Shown piece by piece: positions 45,571-57,438 of a stretch of 64,000 nt of DNA. The stretch's first letter is position 1, and each line of letters starts with the position of its first letter. The notes under the pieces are model-generated. The model was not told the origin of the DNA. It saw only the letters and a program-made list of their open reading frames with translations, and made no database searches. The position numbers were made by a program, and so were the translations under genes. Origin of the DNA: Lysobacter arenosi (GTDB lineage Bacteria > Pseudomonadota > Gammaproteobacteria > Xanthomonadales > Xanthomonadaceae); assembly GCF_016613475.2 (NCBI RefSeq), contig NZ_CP071517.1, positions 1,798,001-1,862,000 of the forward strand, read 5' to 3'.

Positions 45571-46476
45571 TCAGACCTGCGGCAACACCTGCGCCAACCG
45601 CTCTTCCATGAAGTCGACGAACGCGCGCACGCGCGGCGGCACCAGGCGCCGTTGCGGCATTACCGCGTAGATGCCGGTCTCGGCCAGCGGATAGTCGGCA
45701 AGCAACACCTGCAGGCGACCGCTGCGCAGGTCATCCGACGCGTGCCAGGTCGAATGCAGGGCGATGCCGAGTCCGGCGACGGCGGCATCGCGCACGACTT
45801 CGCCGTAATTGCTTTCGATGCGGCCATGCACGCGCACCGCGACTTCGCCGCCGGCACCGTCGCTCATCCGCCACACGTCCTGCCGTCCCTGGCTGCCGAC
45901 CAGCATCACGCAGTCGTGCTCGACCAGGTCCTGCGGCGTGCGCGGCGTGCCGCGCCGGCGCAGGTAGTCGGGCGATGCACACAGCACCCGCCGGTTCGGC
46001 GCGAGCCTGCGCGCAACCAGGTTGGAGTCCGCCAGCTCACCGATCCGGATCGCCAGGTCGAACCCGGAGCTGACCAGGTCGACCATCTGGTCGTTCAGGT
46101 TCAGGCTCAGCCGCACGCGCGGATGGCGCTCGAGGAACTCCGGCACCAGCGGCGATACATATAAACGTCCGAACGAGGCCGAGGTCGTCACCCGCAGGGT
46201 CCCGGCGATCTCGCTGCCGCCCAGGCCCAGGCTGCTGGTCAGCGCCTCAAGGTCCTCCACCAGCGCCCGCCCCTGCTCGGCCAGCGCAGCGCCCTCAGGG
46301 GTCGCGTGCAGCCGGCGCGTGGTCCGGTGCAGCAGGCGTACCCCCAGGTCCCGCTCCAGCCGCTTGAGGCGCTGGCTGGCGACGGCGACCGACAGATCGA
46401 GGCTGCGGGCGGCGGCGCTGATCGAGCCCAGGTCGAGCACGCGCAGGAACAGGCTGATATCGCCGATGCGATCCAC
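45571..46476 (-). CDS. LysR family regulator
   Basis: 301 residues. HTH near residues 5-60 (LGSISAAARSLDLSVAVASQ), then the periplasmic-binding-protein-like effector domain with LRVTTSASFGRLYVSPL and FDLAIRIGELADSNLVARRL. The start appears to be GTG 46474-46476. It diverges from an MFS gene across 107 bp, the standard layout in which a LysR protein controls the divergent unit; no classic T-N11-A box was singled out with confidence. Confidence 0.9.
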   Translation of the reverse strand: MDRIGDISLFLRVLDLGSISAAARSLDLSVAVASQRLKRLERDLGVRLLHRTTRRLHATPEGAALAEQGRALVEDLEALTSSLGLGGSEIAGTLRVTTSASFGRLYVSPLVPEFLERHPRVRLSLNLNDQMVDLVSSGFDLAIRIGELADSNLVARRLAPNRRVLCASPDYLRRRGTPRTPQDLVEHDCVMLVGSQGRQDVWRMSDGAGGEVAVRVHGRIESNYGEVVRDAAVAGLGIALHSTWHASDDLRSGRLQVLLADYPLAETGIYAVMPQRRLVPPRVRAFVDFMEERLAQVLPQV

Positions 46477-46583
46477 TGATTCTCAACGTTTGGTTGAAAC
46501 TGCTTAGCCATCTTGGCGGTTTTTGCGGAATATGCAACGGCCTAGCCTGCGCACCTCCCTTCTTCCCGAGTGGACGCCGCAGC

Positions 46584-47858
46584 ATGGCCCTCGCCACCGC
46601 CCCATCCCGCTCCAAGCCAGCCCTTTCCAAGCCAGCCCTTCCCGCCCCGGCCTCCGGCCGCATGCCGGTGGCGCTGTACGCCCTGACCGCCGGCTCGTTC
46701 GGCATCGGCTGCGCCGAGTTCGTGATCATGGGCCTGCTGCTGCAGGTCGCCGCCGACCTGCAGGTCTCCATCGCCGCCGCCGGCATGCTGGTGTCGGGCT
46801 ACGCGCTGGGCGTGTTCGTCGGTGCGCCGGTGCTGACCCTGCTGACCCGGCGCATGCCGCGCAAGGCGGTGCTGCTGGCGCTGATGGCGATCTACACGAT
46901 CGGCAATGCCGCCTGTGCGCTGGCGCCGGACTACACCACGCTGATGGCCGCGCGCGTGCTGACCTCGCTGACCCACGGCACGTTCTTCGGTGTCGGTGCG
47001 GTGGTCGCGACCGGCCTGGTGCCGGCCGACCGCAAGGCCTCGGCCATTTCCATCATGTTCTCGGGCCTGACCCTGGCGACGCTGCTGGGCATGCCGGCCG
47101 GTGCCTGGCTTGGGTTGCACCTGGGTTGGCGTTCGACCTTCTGGGCCATGAGCCTGGTCGGCGTGGTCTCGCTGCTGGTGATCGCACTGCTGGTGCCGCG
47201 CAGCCGCGAGGCGCAGGCGCCGGTCGCGGTGCGTGATGAACTGCGCACGATCGTGCGTCCGCAGGTCCTGCTGGGATTGCTGATGACGATGCTCGGCTTC
47301 GCCGGCGTGTTCGTGGTGATCACCTACATCCAGCCGCTGCTGACCAGCCTGGCCGGATTCTCCGAAAGCGCCGTCTCGCCGATCCTGTTGCTGTTCGGTG
47401 CCGGCATGGTGGTGGGCAACCTGCTCGGCGGCCATCTCGCCGATCGCAAGCCAACGCCGGCGTTGCTGGGCACACTCGCCGCGCTCGCCATCGTGCTGGG
47501 CCTGATGAGCTTCGCCCTGCACAACCAGTTCGCCATCGTCGCTTTCGTCACCGCACTGGGCATCGCTGCGTTCGCCACCGTCTCGCCGCTGCAACTGCGC
47601 GTGTTGCGCCATGCCTCCGGTGCCGGCGAGAACCTGGCATCGAGCTTCAACATCGCCGCCTTCAACCTTGGCAATGCCATGGGCGCGTGGCTTGGCGGCG
47701 TGGTCATCGAACGCGGCCCCGGCCTGGAGGCAGTGACGTGGGCGGCAGCGGCGGTGACTGTCGCGGGACTGGCCGTCGCACTGTGGAGCGTGCGATTGGA
47801 AAGCGCGCGTGATCGCGACGCCGCATTGCCTGCAGATTGCGTGCCCGAACGCTCCTGA
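46584..47858 (+). CDS. MFS efflux transporter (DHA1 type)
   Basis: 424 residues, 12 helices. The first helix carries ALTAGSFGIGCAEFVIMGLL and the second LVSGYALGVFVGAPVLTLL, followed by RRMPRKAVLL, the DHA1 drug-efflux pattern of the AraJ/Cml group (sugar or drug exporters). A Pro/Ala/Ser-rich cytoplasmic N-terminus precedes it. Heads a rightward run with the SGNH, aldo/keto reductase and alcohol dehydrogenase genes and is probably under the divergent LysR. Confidence 0.9.
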   Translation: MALATAPSRSKPALSKPALPAPASGRMPVALYALTAGSFGIGCAEFVIMGLLLQVAADLQVSIAAAGMLVSGYALGVFVGAPVLTLLTRRMPRKAVLLALMAIYTIGNAACALAPDYTTLMAARVLTSLTHGTFFGVGAVVATGLVPADRKASAISIMFSGLTLATLLGMPAGAWLGLHLGWRSTFWAMSLVGVVSLLVIALLVPRSREAQAPVAVRDELRTIVRPQVLLGLLMTMLGFAGVFVVITYIQPLLTSLAGFSESAVSPILLLFGAGMVVGNLLGGHLADRKPTPALLGTLAALAIVLGLMSFALHNQFAIVAFVTALGIAAFATVSPLQLRVLRHASGAGENLASSFNIAAFNLGNAMGAWLGGVVIERGPGLEAVTWAAAAVTVAGLAVALWSVRLESARDRDAALPADCVPERS

Positions 47859-47887
47859 CTCAACCACTCGCGAAGGAATTGCGTGCC

Positions 47888-49193
47888 ATGAACCACATCG
47901 TCTCCCCCCACCCTGCTCGCCGCGCTGCTGCTCGCAGCTACCGCCACACCGTTGCCGGCACGCGCGGGCGAAGAGGCAACGCAGTGGACCACCACCTGGA
48001 CCGCGAGCCCGCAGCCGTTGTGGGCAGGCGATTTCGTGCTGCCCACCAATGTTCCGTATCACCTGTGGAACCAGACGGTGCGACAGAGCGCACGCGTGAG
48101 CATCGGCGGACCGCGCGTGCGCGTGCTGCTTTCGAATGAGTACGGCAGCAAGCCATTGCGGATTGGCGCGGCGCGCATTGCACGCAGCCAGCGCGATGAT
48201 CGCATCGTCGCGGCGAGCGATCGCGCACTGACGTTCGGTGGCAAGTCGTCGGTGGTCATTCCGCCGGGCGCTCCTATGCTCAGCGACCCGGTCGAACTGG
48301 ACGTGCCTGCGCTGGCTGACGTCTCGGTGAGCCTGTACCTGCCCGAGCCGACGCCACCGGCGACGTTCCACTGGGATGCGCGCCAGACCACCCACGTCGG
48401 CGCAGGCGACCAGACCGGTGCAGCCGCGTTCAAAGCCGAGAGCACGCTGAGCACGCGCGTGTTCCTGTCGGCCGTACAGGTGCAAGCCCCGGCGGCTACA
48501 CGCAGCGTGGTCGCACTGGGCGATTCGATCACCGACGGCAACATGTCTACCGTGGACCAGAACCGCCGCTGGCCCGACTTCCTCGCCCGTCGCCTGGCCG
48601 GCCAGGACGTCGCCGTGCTCAATGCCGGCATCTCCGGTGCGCGCCTGCTGCAGGACAAGATGGGCAGCAACGCGCTGGCCCGTTTCGATCGCGACGTGCT
48701 GGCGCAGCCAGGCGTGGCGACAGCCGTGGTCTTCATCGGCATCAACGACATCGCCTGGAACGGCACCGCGTTCGCGCCGACCGATCCGGCCGCACGCGCC
48801 GAAGACCTGATCGCCGGCTACCGCCAGCTGATCGCCCGCGCACATACACGCGGCGTGCGCATCGTCGGTGCGACCCTGACGCCGTTTGAAGGTGCCTTGC
48901 AGGACACTCCGATGCGCGGCTACTACGGCGCCGACAAGGAACGCGTGCGCCAGGCCGTCAACACCTGGATCCGCGACAGCGGCGAGTTCGACGCGGTGCT
49001 GGACTTCGACGCGGTCACCCGCGACCCGTCGCATCCGGCACGTTTCCTGCCCGCCTATGACTCGGGCGACCATCTCCATCCCGGCGATGCCGGATACCAG
49101 GTGATGGCCGACTCGATCGACCTGCGTGCCCTGCTCGGCGACGAACCGGCAGTGGCCACTACCGCACCCGCACTTGTTTCCCACGAACACTGA
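47888..49193 (+). CDS. Secreted SGNH/GDSL esterase with apparent frameshift in the signal peptide
   Basis: About 434 residues if the frame is repaired. SGNH blocks are clear: VVALGDSITDG (nucleophile Ser), GISGAR, GINDIAWNG, and DHLHPGDAGYQ (Asp/His). The mature frame is open only from about 47892, right after a TGA. ATG 47888 has a good GAAGGA site but is out of phase; removing one C from the six-C run (47904-47909) joins MNHIVSP to TLLAALLLAATATPLPARA, an excellent signal peptide. So a +1 C indel in a homopolymer, phase variation or a sequence error, is likely. Otherwise the protein would need a TTG (47952) or CTG start and lose its signal. Confidence 0.85.
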
Positions 49194-49210
49194 CTTCAGG
49201 AACCGCAACG

Positions 49211-50236
49211 ATGGACTATCGCTTTCTCGGCAAATCCGGCTTTCGCGTGCCCGCGCTGAGCTTCGGCACCGGCACCTTCGGCGGCAAGGGTGAACTGTTT
49301 GGCTCGTGGGGCAACACCGACATCGCCGAGGCCACGCGCCTGGTCGATATCTGCCTCGACGCCGGCCTCAACATGTTCGACAGCGCCGACGTCTACTCCG
49401 GCGGCCTGGCCGAAAGCATCCTCGGCGCGGCGATCAAGAACCGCCGCGACAAGGTGCTGATCTCGACCAAGGCCACCTTCCGCTTCGACGACGGCCCCAA
49501 CAACGTCGGCTCGTCGCGATTCCACCTGATCAACACCGTCGATGCCGCGCTCAAGCGGCTGGGCACCGACTACATCGACCTGTTCCAGTTGCACGGCTTC
49601 GACGCACGCACGCCGATCGAGGAAACGCTGTCGACGCTCGACGACATGGTCCGCGCCGGCAAGATCCGTTACCTGGGTGTATCGAACTTCTCCGGCTGGC
49701 ACCTGATGAAATCGCTGGCGACCGCCGACCGCCATGGCTGGTCGCGCTATGTCGCCAACCAGACGTACTACTCGCTGATCGGTCGCGACTACGAATGGGA
49801 ACTGATGCCGCTCGGCATCGACCAGGGCGTGGGCGCGGTGGTGTGGAGCCCGCTCGGCTGGGGCCGCCTCACCGGCAAGATCCGCCGCGGCCAGCCGCGA
49901 CCGGACGTGACCCGCCTGTCGGCCACCGCCGACTACGGCCCGCCGGTCGACGAGGAGCGCCTGTACCGCGTCGTCGATGCACTCGACGCCATTGCCGCCG
50001 AGACCGGCAAGACCGTGCCGCAGATCGCGTTGAACTGGTTGCTGCAACGTCCGACGGTATCGACCGTGGTGATCGGCGCACGCACCGAGGAGCAGCTGCG
50101 GCAGAACCTCGGCGCGGTCGGCTGGAGCCTGACGCCCGAACAGGTCGCCTCGCTCGACGAAGCGAGCGCTTCGACGGCGGCGTATCCGTACTGGCACCAG
50201 GCCGGTTTCGCCGAGCGCAATCCGTCGCCGGTCTGA
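49211..50236 (+). CDS. Aldo/keto reductase
   Basis: 341 residues. NADPH-dependent carbonyl reductase barrel of the AKR superfamily. Catalytic Asp and Tyr in MFDSADVYSGGLAESILG, Lys in VLISTKATFRF, His in LFQLHGFDARTP; cofactor site near VVIGARTEEQLRQNLGAV. AGGAACCGCAACG precedes the ATG. It lies 17 bp after the SGNH stop and 4 bp before the alcohol dehydrogenase, so all three are likely cotranscribed. Confidence 0.93.
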   Translation: MDYRFLGKSGFRVPALSFGTGTFGGKGELFGSWGNTDIAEATRLVDICLDAGLNMFDSADVYSGGLAESILGAAIKNRRDKVLISTKATFRFDDGPNNVGSSRFHLINTVDAALKRLGTDYIDLFQLHGFDARTPIEETLSTLDDMVRAGKIRYLGVSNFSGWHLMKSLATADRHGWSRYVANQTYYSLIGRDYEWELMPLGIDQGVGAVVWSPLGWGRLTGKIRRGQPRPDVTRLSATADYGPPVDEERLYRVVDALDAIAAETGKTVPQIALNWLLQRPTVSTVVIGARTEEQLRQNLGAVGWSLTPEQVASLDEASASTAAYPYWHQAGFAERNPSPV

Positions 50237-50240
50237 CTCC

Positions 50241-51260
50241 ATGAAAGCCATCGCCCTCACGCATTACCTGCCCATCGACGATCCGCAATCGCTGGTCGAT
50301 GCCGACCTTCCCGATCCTGCCGCGCCGACCGGCCACGACCTGCTCGTTCGCGTCGAAGCCATCTCGGTCAACCCGGTCGACACGAAGGTGCGCTCGCCCA
50401 AGCCGCAAGTGGAAGCACAACCCAAGGTGCTCGGCTACGACGCTGCCGGCGTGGTCGAAGCCATCGGCGAGAACGTCAGCCGCTTCCGTCCCGGCGATCG
50501 CGTCTATTACGCCGGCGACATCACGCGCGCCGGCAGCAACGCGCAACTGCAACTGGTGGACGAGCGCGTGGTCGGCCACGCGCCAAAGTCGCTCGATTCC
50601 GCGCAGGCAGCGGCACTGCCGCTGACCGCGCTGACTGCATGGGAGTTGTTGTTCCAGCGCATGCCGTTCGACAGCGAAAGCGGCGGCAACCGCAAATCGC
50701 TGCTGATCATCGCCGGCGCCGGCGGCGTCGGATCGATCGCCATCCAGCTCGCCCGCCGCGCCGGCTTCACCGTGATCGCCACCGCATCGCGCAGTGAAAC
50801 CATCGAATGGTGCAAGGCGATGGGCGCCCACCACGTCATCGATCACCGCCAGCCGTTGCCGCCGCAGCTGGCCGCGCTGGGCTTCCCCACGATCGACGCC
50901 GCGCTCAACCTCGCCGATACAGCCCGCTACTGGGACGTGCTGGGCGAACTGCTCGCACCTCTCGGACACGTCGGCCTGATCGTCGAGCCGTCCGAGCCGC
51001 TTCGCCTCGGCGACCCGTACAAGGCCAAGTGCATCGGCATTCACTGGGAAATGATGTTCGCCCGCACGCGCTTCCGCACCGCCGACATGGACGAACAGGG
51101 CCGCATCCTCGACCGTGTCGCGGCGCTGATCGACAGTGGCGAACTGCGCGGCACGCAGCACGACGCGCTCAGCCCGATCAACGCGGCCAATCTGCGCGAG
51201 GCGCATCGGCGCCTGGAATCGGGTGCGACGATCGGGAAGCTGGTGCTGTCGGGCTGGTGA
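50241..51260 (+). CDS. Zinc-type alcohol dehydrogenase-like/quinone oxidoreductase
   Basis: 339-residue MDR-superfamily oxidoreductase. GroES-like N-domain (VRVEAISVNPVDTKVRS, GYDAAGVVEAIGENV) and Rossmann domain (IIAGAGGVGSIAIQLARRAG); the structural-zinc cysteines are missing, as in the ZADH/quinone oxidoreductase branch. NADPH is the probable cofactor. Starts 4 bp after the aldo/keto reductase stop. The pairing with a reductase, esterase and efflux pump suggests handling of reactive or ester-type small molecules. Confidence 0.9.
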   Translation: MKAIALTHYLPIDDPQSLVDADLPDPAAPTGHDLLVRVEAISVNPVDTKVRSPKPQVEAQPKVLGYDAAGVVEAIGENVSRFRPGDRVYYAGDITRAGSNAQLQLVDERVVGHAPKSLDSAQAAALPLTALTAWELLFQRMPFDSESGGNRKSLLIIAGAGGVGSIAIQLARRAGFTVIATASRSETIEWCKAMGAHHVIDHRQPLPPQLAALGFPTIDAALNLADTARYWDVLGELLAPLGHVGLIVEPSEPLRLGDPYKAKCIGIHWEMMFARTRFRTADMDEQGRILDRVAALIDSGELRGTQHDALSPINAANLREAHRRLESGATIGKLVLSGW

Positions 51261-51276
51261 CAAGCAACGACACTGG

Positions 51277-51294
51277 GCCCCGCCTGCGCGGGGA
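51277..51294. repeat. REP-like palindrome
   Basis: CCCCGC-ctgc-GCGGGG then ATGACGG, 41 bp before copy C. Confidence 0.75.
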
Positions 51295-51334
51295 TGACGG
51301 CTAAAGGACGAAGACCGGGCAATGAATTGCCGAA

Positions 51335-53643
<2,309 letters not shown>

Positions 53644-53665
53644 CAGGCGTCGCTGCGCAAGCGCT

Positions 53666-53690
53666 GAGAGCCCCACGGGACGGGGCTTTC
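53666..53690 (+). terminator. Hairpin after fadH
   Basis: GAGAGCCCC-acgggac-GGGGCTTTC, 9-bp stem with one G-U pair, 23 bp after the stop; weak T-run. Confidence 0.55.
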
Positions 53691-53980
53691 AGCCGCCTGT
53701 TCAGATAAAAAACCCAAGACAATCCGATGGTTACGAATTAGCCATTCAGCTGGCATTTATACTTCCGCCGCTACCTTGCGCCAACTTTTCAGCCACCCCC
53801 TTGGTGGCGACCCACACCGCCCGCGCCTTTGCGCGGTTTAGGTGAAGGGGCAAAAGCGTGCCGCAGAGCCCGCTGCCCTCCCCAGTACGCCATGCCGGTT
53901 CGCGCCGCAGTTGCCGTGTTTCCCAACAGGGACGGCGACAGCGCTGCGGAACGGCGCAACGGAGCAAGGAGTCCGATTAG
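53691..53980 (+). promoter_or_regulatory. Promoter and long leader of the SleB-like hydrolase
   Basis: TTTATACTT (53757-53765) is a likely -10. The roughly 210-nt leader after it holds a CCACC-cccct-TGGTGG hairpin (53803-53817), a CGCGC-cttt-GCGCG hairpin (53822-53835) and further GC-rich stems. Long structured leaders often carry riboswitches or protein-binding sites; I do not recognise a known class. Confidence 0.45.
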
Positions 53981-54439
53981 ATGAAACTGGCTTGGATCCT
54001 GTGGCTGGCCTCTGTGCTTCCGCCACAAACCGCCGATTCGCTGTGCCTGAGCACCACCGTCTACCTGGAAGCCCGCGACCAGTCCGTGCGCGGCCAGAAG
54101 GCGGTGGCTGAAGTGGCCCTGCGCCGCCGTGACAGCGGCCTGTGGGGCAACACGGTCTGTGACGTGGTCACGGCCCGCAAGCAGTTCGCGCCGACCCTGG
54201 TGGCCCCAGGCACGCGCCTGACCAACACCGAGGCGTGGGGCGAGGCCGTCACCGTGGCTCTCGATGCCGAGCGTAACTGGGCCCTGCCGCCCGGCCAGCG
54301 CAAGGAGATCGTGCCCGGCGCCAGCCACTTCGCCGCCCACGCGATCGCCAGCCCGAGCTGGCGCACCGCCTACCAGGTGGCCACGATCGGCGACCACACC
54401 TTCTACAAGGTGCAGTCGTTGAAGCCGCGCCGGACCTGA
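53981..54439 (+). CDS. SleB-like cell wall hydrolase
   Basis: 152 residues. A short signal peptide (MKLAWILWLASVLPPQTADS) precedes the Hydrolase_2 domain: CLSTTVYLEARDQSVRGQKA contains the catalytic Glu in YLEAR, and ARKQFAPT, VPGASHFAAH and HTFYKVQSL are further family blocks. It should cut peptidoglycan glycan strands in the periplasm. AAGGAG lies 10 nt before the ATG. The unusually long leader suggests post-transcriptional control, sensible for an autolysin. Confidence 0.9.
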   Translation: MKLAWILWLASVLPPQTADSLCLSTTVYLEARDQSVRGQKAVAEVALRRRDSGLWGNTVCDVVTARKQFAPTLVAPGTRLTNTEAWGEAVTVALDAERNWALPPGQRKEIVPGASHFAAHAIASPSWRTAYQVATIGDHTFYKVQSLKPRRT

Positions 54440-54568
54440 GGCACGGTTGAGGAAGCGGCTTGCGCTGCAAGCCGCTCCACGGAGTGTTGCAGCCGTGGCG
54501 TTGAGCACGCGGGACGAGTCGGCGATAGTGGTGGATTCAACAGCCCCCACGCCCCCGCGGAGTTCGCA

Positions 54569-55180
54569 ATGAAGCTCTACACCAAGCCCGGCGCCTGTTC
54601 GACCGCCGACCACATCGCCCTGGAGTGGACCGGCCAGCCGTTCGAGTACGAGATCCTGGACAAGGACTCGATGAAGGCGCCCGCCTACCTCGCCATCAAT
54701 CCCACCGGCGCCGTGCCGGCGGTGGTCGACGGCGACTTCGTGCTGACCCAGAACGCGGCGATCATGGGCTACATCGCCGACACGTATCCCGAGGCCGGTC
54801 TCGCCGGTGACGGCAGCGCGCGCCAGCGCGGCGAAGCCGCCCGCTGGCTGGCCTTCGTCAACTCCGACCTGCACCCGGCGTTCAAGCCGCTGTTCGGACC
54901 GGCCGCCTTCATCGAAGACGAGGGCCAGTACGACGCCGTCAGGGCCACCGCGCGCAAGCGCGTGCGCAGCCTGTTCGAGTCCGCCGACAAGCAGCTGGCC
55001 GGCAAGCAGTGGCTGGCCGGCTTCCGCAGCTTCGCCGACCCCTACCTCTACATCACCCTGCGCTGGGCCGATGGCCTGGGAATCGACCTGGGCGGCTTGG
55101 CCAACCTGGCGGCTTTCCGCCAGCGCATGGACGCCGACCCCGGCGTGCAGAAGGCACTGAAGGACGAAGGGCTCGCCTGA
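54569..55180 (+). CDS. Glutathione S-transferase, beta class
   Basis: 203 residues. MKLYTKPGACSTADHIALEW carries Cys10, the catalytic residue of bacterial beta-class enzymes, and NPTGAVPAVVDGDFVLTQNA is the glutathione-binding cis-Pro and SNAIL-like region (TQNAAI). The all-helical C-domain follows. Conjugates or reduces electrophiles with glutathione. GGAG precedes the ATG. Confidence 0.94.
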   Translation: MKLYTKPGACSTADHIALEWTGQPFEYEILDKDSMKAPAYLAINPTGAVPAVVDGDFVLTQNAAIMGYIADTYPEAGLAGDGSARQRGEAARWLAFVNSDLHPAFKPLFGPAAFIEDEGQYDAVRATARKRVRSLFESADKQLAGKQWLAGFRSFADPYLYITLRWADGLGIDLGGLANLAAFRQRMDADPGVQKALKDEGLA

Positions 55181-55194
55181 GTCCCATGAAGCGG

Positions 55195-55217
55195 GGACCT
55201 GCGCTCAAGGCAGGTCC
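55195..55217 (+). terminator. Hairpin after gst
   Basis: GGACCTGC-gctcaag-GCAGGTCC then TTCG; 8-bp perfect stem. Confidence 0.6.
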
Positions 55218-55240
55218 TTCGCTGCGATCCGCGCGATGCC

Positions 55241-55783
55241 TCAGGCGGTCGCCAGCGAGCGCAGGCGTCGCTCCATCTCGCCGGCAAAGCCGACGCTGTG
55301 GGTCTTGGCCAGGGCCGAGCTCAAGTCCGGCAACAACGCCAGCAACTCATCCACATCGGTGCAGCGCTCGATCTTGAGCTGCAGGAAGTAGCCGCGCAGG
55401 CCCAGGTGCTCGCGCACGGTCTCGGACATCTGCGTGTACAGCGGGGCGTAACCGCCGCCGCTGCCGCCGTCGGCCACCGGTCCGGGGCCCATGGCTGTCG
55501 TTACCGCGGCAGTGAAGAATTGTCCCGTCACCCGCCCGGGAATCGACGCAGCCGCAACGGCCGCCATCGTCTGCGGCACGTCGACCAGCCCCAGCGCGCG
55601 CAGCTGCTCGAGCCCGTCAGGCGGCCCACGCAAACCAGCGATCACCTCGCGCAGTTGCCCGGCGCTGCGCTGGCCATCGACCAGCAGCAGGATCGAACGC
55701 AATACGTTGGGCAGTTTGCGCGTGCGCTGCTGGATCTCATCGCGCCCGGCATCGGTCTTGTTCGGCACTTCGTCATCGCGCAT
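55241..55783 (-). CDS. Conserved-looking cytoplasmic protein, unknown function
   Basis: 180 residues with no signal peptide. The N-part KLPNVLRSILLLVDGQRSAGQL and LREVIAGLRGPPDGLEQL looks like a small helical domain; the middle has Ala/Gly-rich ADGGSGGGYAPLYTQM; the C-part is helical (VDELLALLPDLSSALAK). AGGGGAAG precedes the ATG at 55781-55783. The N-part recalls wing-type modules seen in response-regulator-associated proteins, but I cannot name the family. Confidence 0.7.
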   Translation of the reverse strand: MRDDEVPNKTDAGRDEIQQRTRKLPNVLRSILLLVDGQRSAGQLREVIAGLRGPPDGLEQLRALGLVDVPQTMAAVAAASIPGRVTGQFFTAAVTTAMGPGPVADGGSGGGYAPLYTQMSETVREHLGLRGYFLQLKIERCTDVDELLALLPDLSSALAKTHSVGFAGEMERRLRSLATA

Positions 55784-55976
55784 GGCTTCCCCTAAAACCA
55801 TCGGCCACGAAAAGGCGTGGCCGACTATGCCATGGGCGGCGCGCCGGAGGATGGCCTGAAGGGGGGTATCAGACGAAAGGCGGGGGTCCGGGCGGGCAGT
55901 TCGCTGCCCTGCCCGTCGCCCTCGCCGCGCTGCGGCCTGTCCCTCCCCCGCTCAGGGGGAGGGTCTTGCGTGTTGC

Positions 55977-57128
55977 TCAGCGCTTGTCGATCGCCACGTA
56001 GGCGCGATCTTCCGGACCGACGTAGTTCGCGCTCGGACGGATGATCTTGCCGTCCTCGCGCTGCTCGATCACGTGCGCGCTCCAGCCGGTGGTGCGCGCG
56101 ATCACGAACAGCGGCGTGAACATCGGCGTCGGGATTCCCATCATGTGGTAGGCCGATGCGCTGTACCAGTCGAGGTTCGGGAACATCTTCTTGGTGTCCA
56201 TCATCAGGTTCTCGATGCGCTCGGACACGTCGAACAGCATCTGGTTGCCGCCGTCGGCACACAGCTTGCGCGAGATTTCCTTGATGATCGGATTGCGCGG
56301 ATCGCCGATGGTGTACACCGGATGGCCGAAGCCGATAACGATCTCCTTGCGCTCCATGCGCGCGCGGATATCGGCCTCGGCCTCGTCGGCGCTGCCGTAG
56401 CGGCTGATGATGTCCATCGCCACTTCGTTGGCGCCGCCGTGCTTGGGACCGCGCAACGCACCGATCGCGCCGGTGAGGCACGAATGCAGGTCCGAACCGG
56501 TGCCGGCGATCACGCGCGCGGTGAACGTCGATGCGTTGAACTCATGCTCGGCGTAGAGGATCAGCGACTTGTCGAGCGAGTCGGCATGCAGCGCGCTCGG
56601 CGGCTCGCCGTGCAGCAGATGCAGGAAGTGCGCGGCGACGCTGTCGTCGTCGGTCTCCACATCGATGCGACGACCGTTGCGGGTGAAGTGCCACCAGTAG
56701 ATCAGCATCGAACCGAAGCTCGCGATCAGCTTGTCGGCGATGTCGCGCGCCTCTGCGGCCGGATGGCCTTCGCGCTCGGGAAGCACGGTGCCCAGCACCG
56801 AGCAGCCGGTGCGCAGCACGTCCATCGGATGCGCGTTGGCCGGCACCAGCTCGAGCGCTTCGGAGACGATCGCCGGCAGGCCGCGCAGGCGCTTGAGCTT
56901 GGCCTTGTAGGCCTTGAGCTGCGACACCGTCGGCAATACGCCGTGCACGAGCAGGTGCGCGACTTCCTCGAAGGTCGACTTGGTCGCCAGGTCGTGGATG
57001 TCGTAGCCGCGGTAATGCAGGTCGTTGCCGCTGCGGCCGACGGTGCACAGGGCGGTATTGCCCGCGGCGGTGCCGCTCAGGGCGACGGATTTCTTGGCCT
57101 TGGGCAGGATCTGTGCCGAGTCACTCAT
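55977..57128 (-). CDS. prpC: 2-methylcitrate synthase
   Basis: 383 residues. Citrate synthase fold; condenses propionyl-CoA with oxaloacetate. Active-site His in AEHEFNAST and His/Asp environment in [12 protein letters not shown] and [18 protein letters not shown] lies 6 nt before the ATG at 57126-57128. It follows prpB by 310 bp, longer than usual for this pair. Confidence 0.94.
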   Translation of the reverse strand: MSDSAQILPKAKKSVALSGTAAGNTALCTVGRSGNDLHYRGYDIHDLATKSTFEEVAHLLVHGVLPTVSQLKAYKAKLKRLRGLPAIVSEALELVPANAHPMDVLRTGCSVLGTVLPEREGHPAAEARDIADKLIASFGSMLIYWWHFTRNGRRIDVETDDDSVAAHFLHLLHGEPPSALHADSLDKSLILYAEHEFNASTFTARVIAGTGSDLHSCLTGAIGALRGPKHGGANEVAMDIISRYGSADEAEADIRARMERKEIVIGFGHPVYTIGDPRNPIIKEISRKLCADGGNQMLFDVSERIENLMMDTKKMFPNLDWYSASAYHMMGIPTPMFTPLFVIARTTGWSAHVIEQREDGKIIRPSANYVGPEDRAYVAIDKR

Positions 57129-57438
57129 TGCTTGTCTCCTCATTCGGCCACGTTGGCGGTGGATTTTTTGTCCGGTCCCGCCAGGGGCCGTCGTTCTCAG
57201 GGATAACGCGGGAAAAGTTGCGGAGCATTGCGAAAAACGCGCTGGCAGCCGCGGATCGTGGCGCTACAGCAGGGGGGTAAAGCCAAGTTGCGACGGGCAG
57301 GTCGCACGCGACCGTGGCGGGCCAGTATCGCGCCCGTTACGGTCGCAAGGCGGACGGACGCGCCGGCGGAGATAGGGACAGGGGGACTCAACGTCGAGGC
57401 CCTGTACGCTCCGTCGGCCGACCACTTCCATCCTTTGC
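57129..57438. other. 310-bp spacer between prpB and prpC
   Basis: No gene, terminator or clear operator is evident on either strand. The length suggests that prpC may have its own promoter or that a small gene has been lost here. Confidence 0.5.

Noticed and set aside
46542..49208. 888-codon minus-strand frame
   Set aside because: Antisense to the MFS and SGNH genes, very rich in Gln/His/Arg/Ala, with no domain; a GC artefact.
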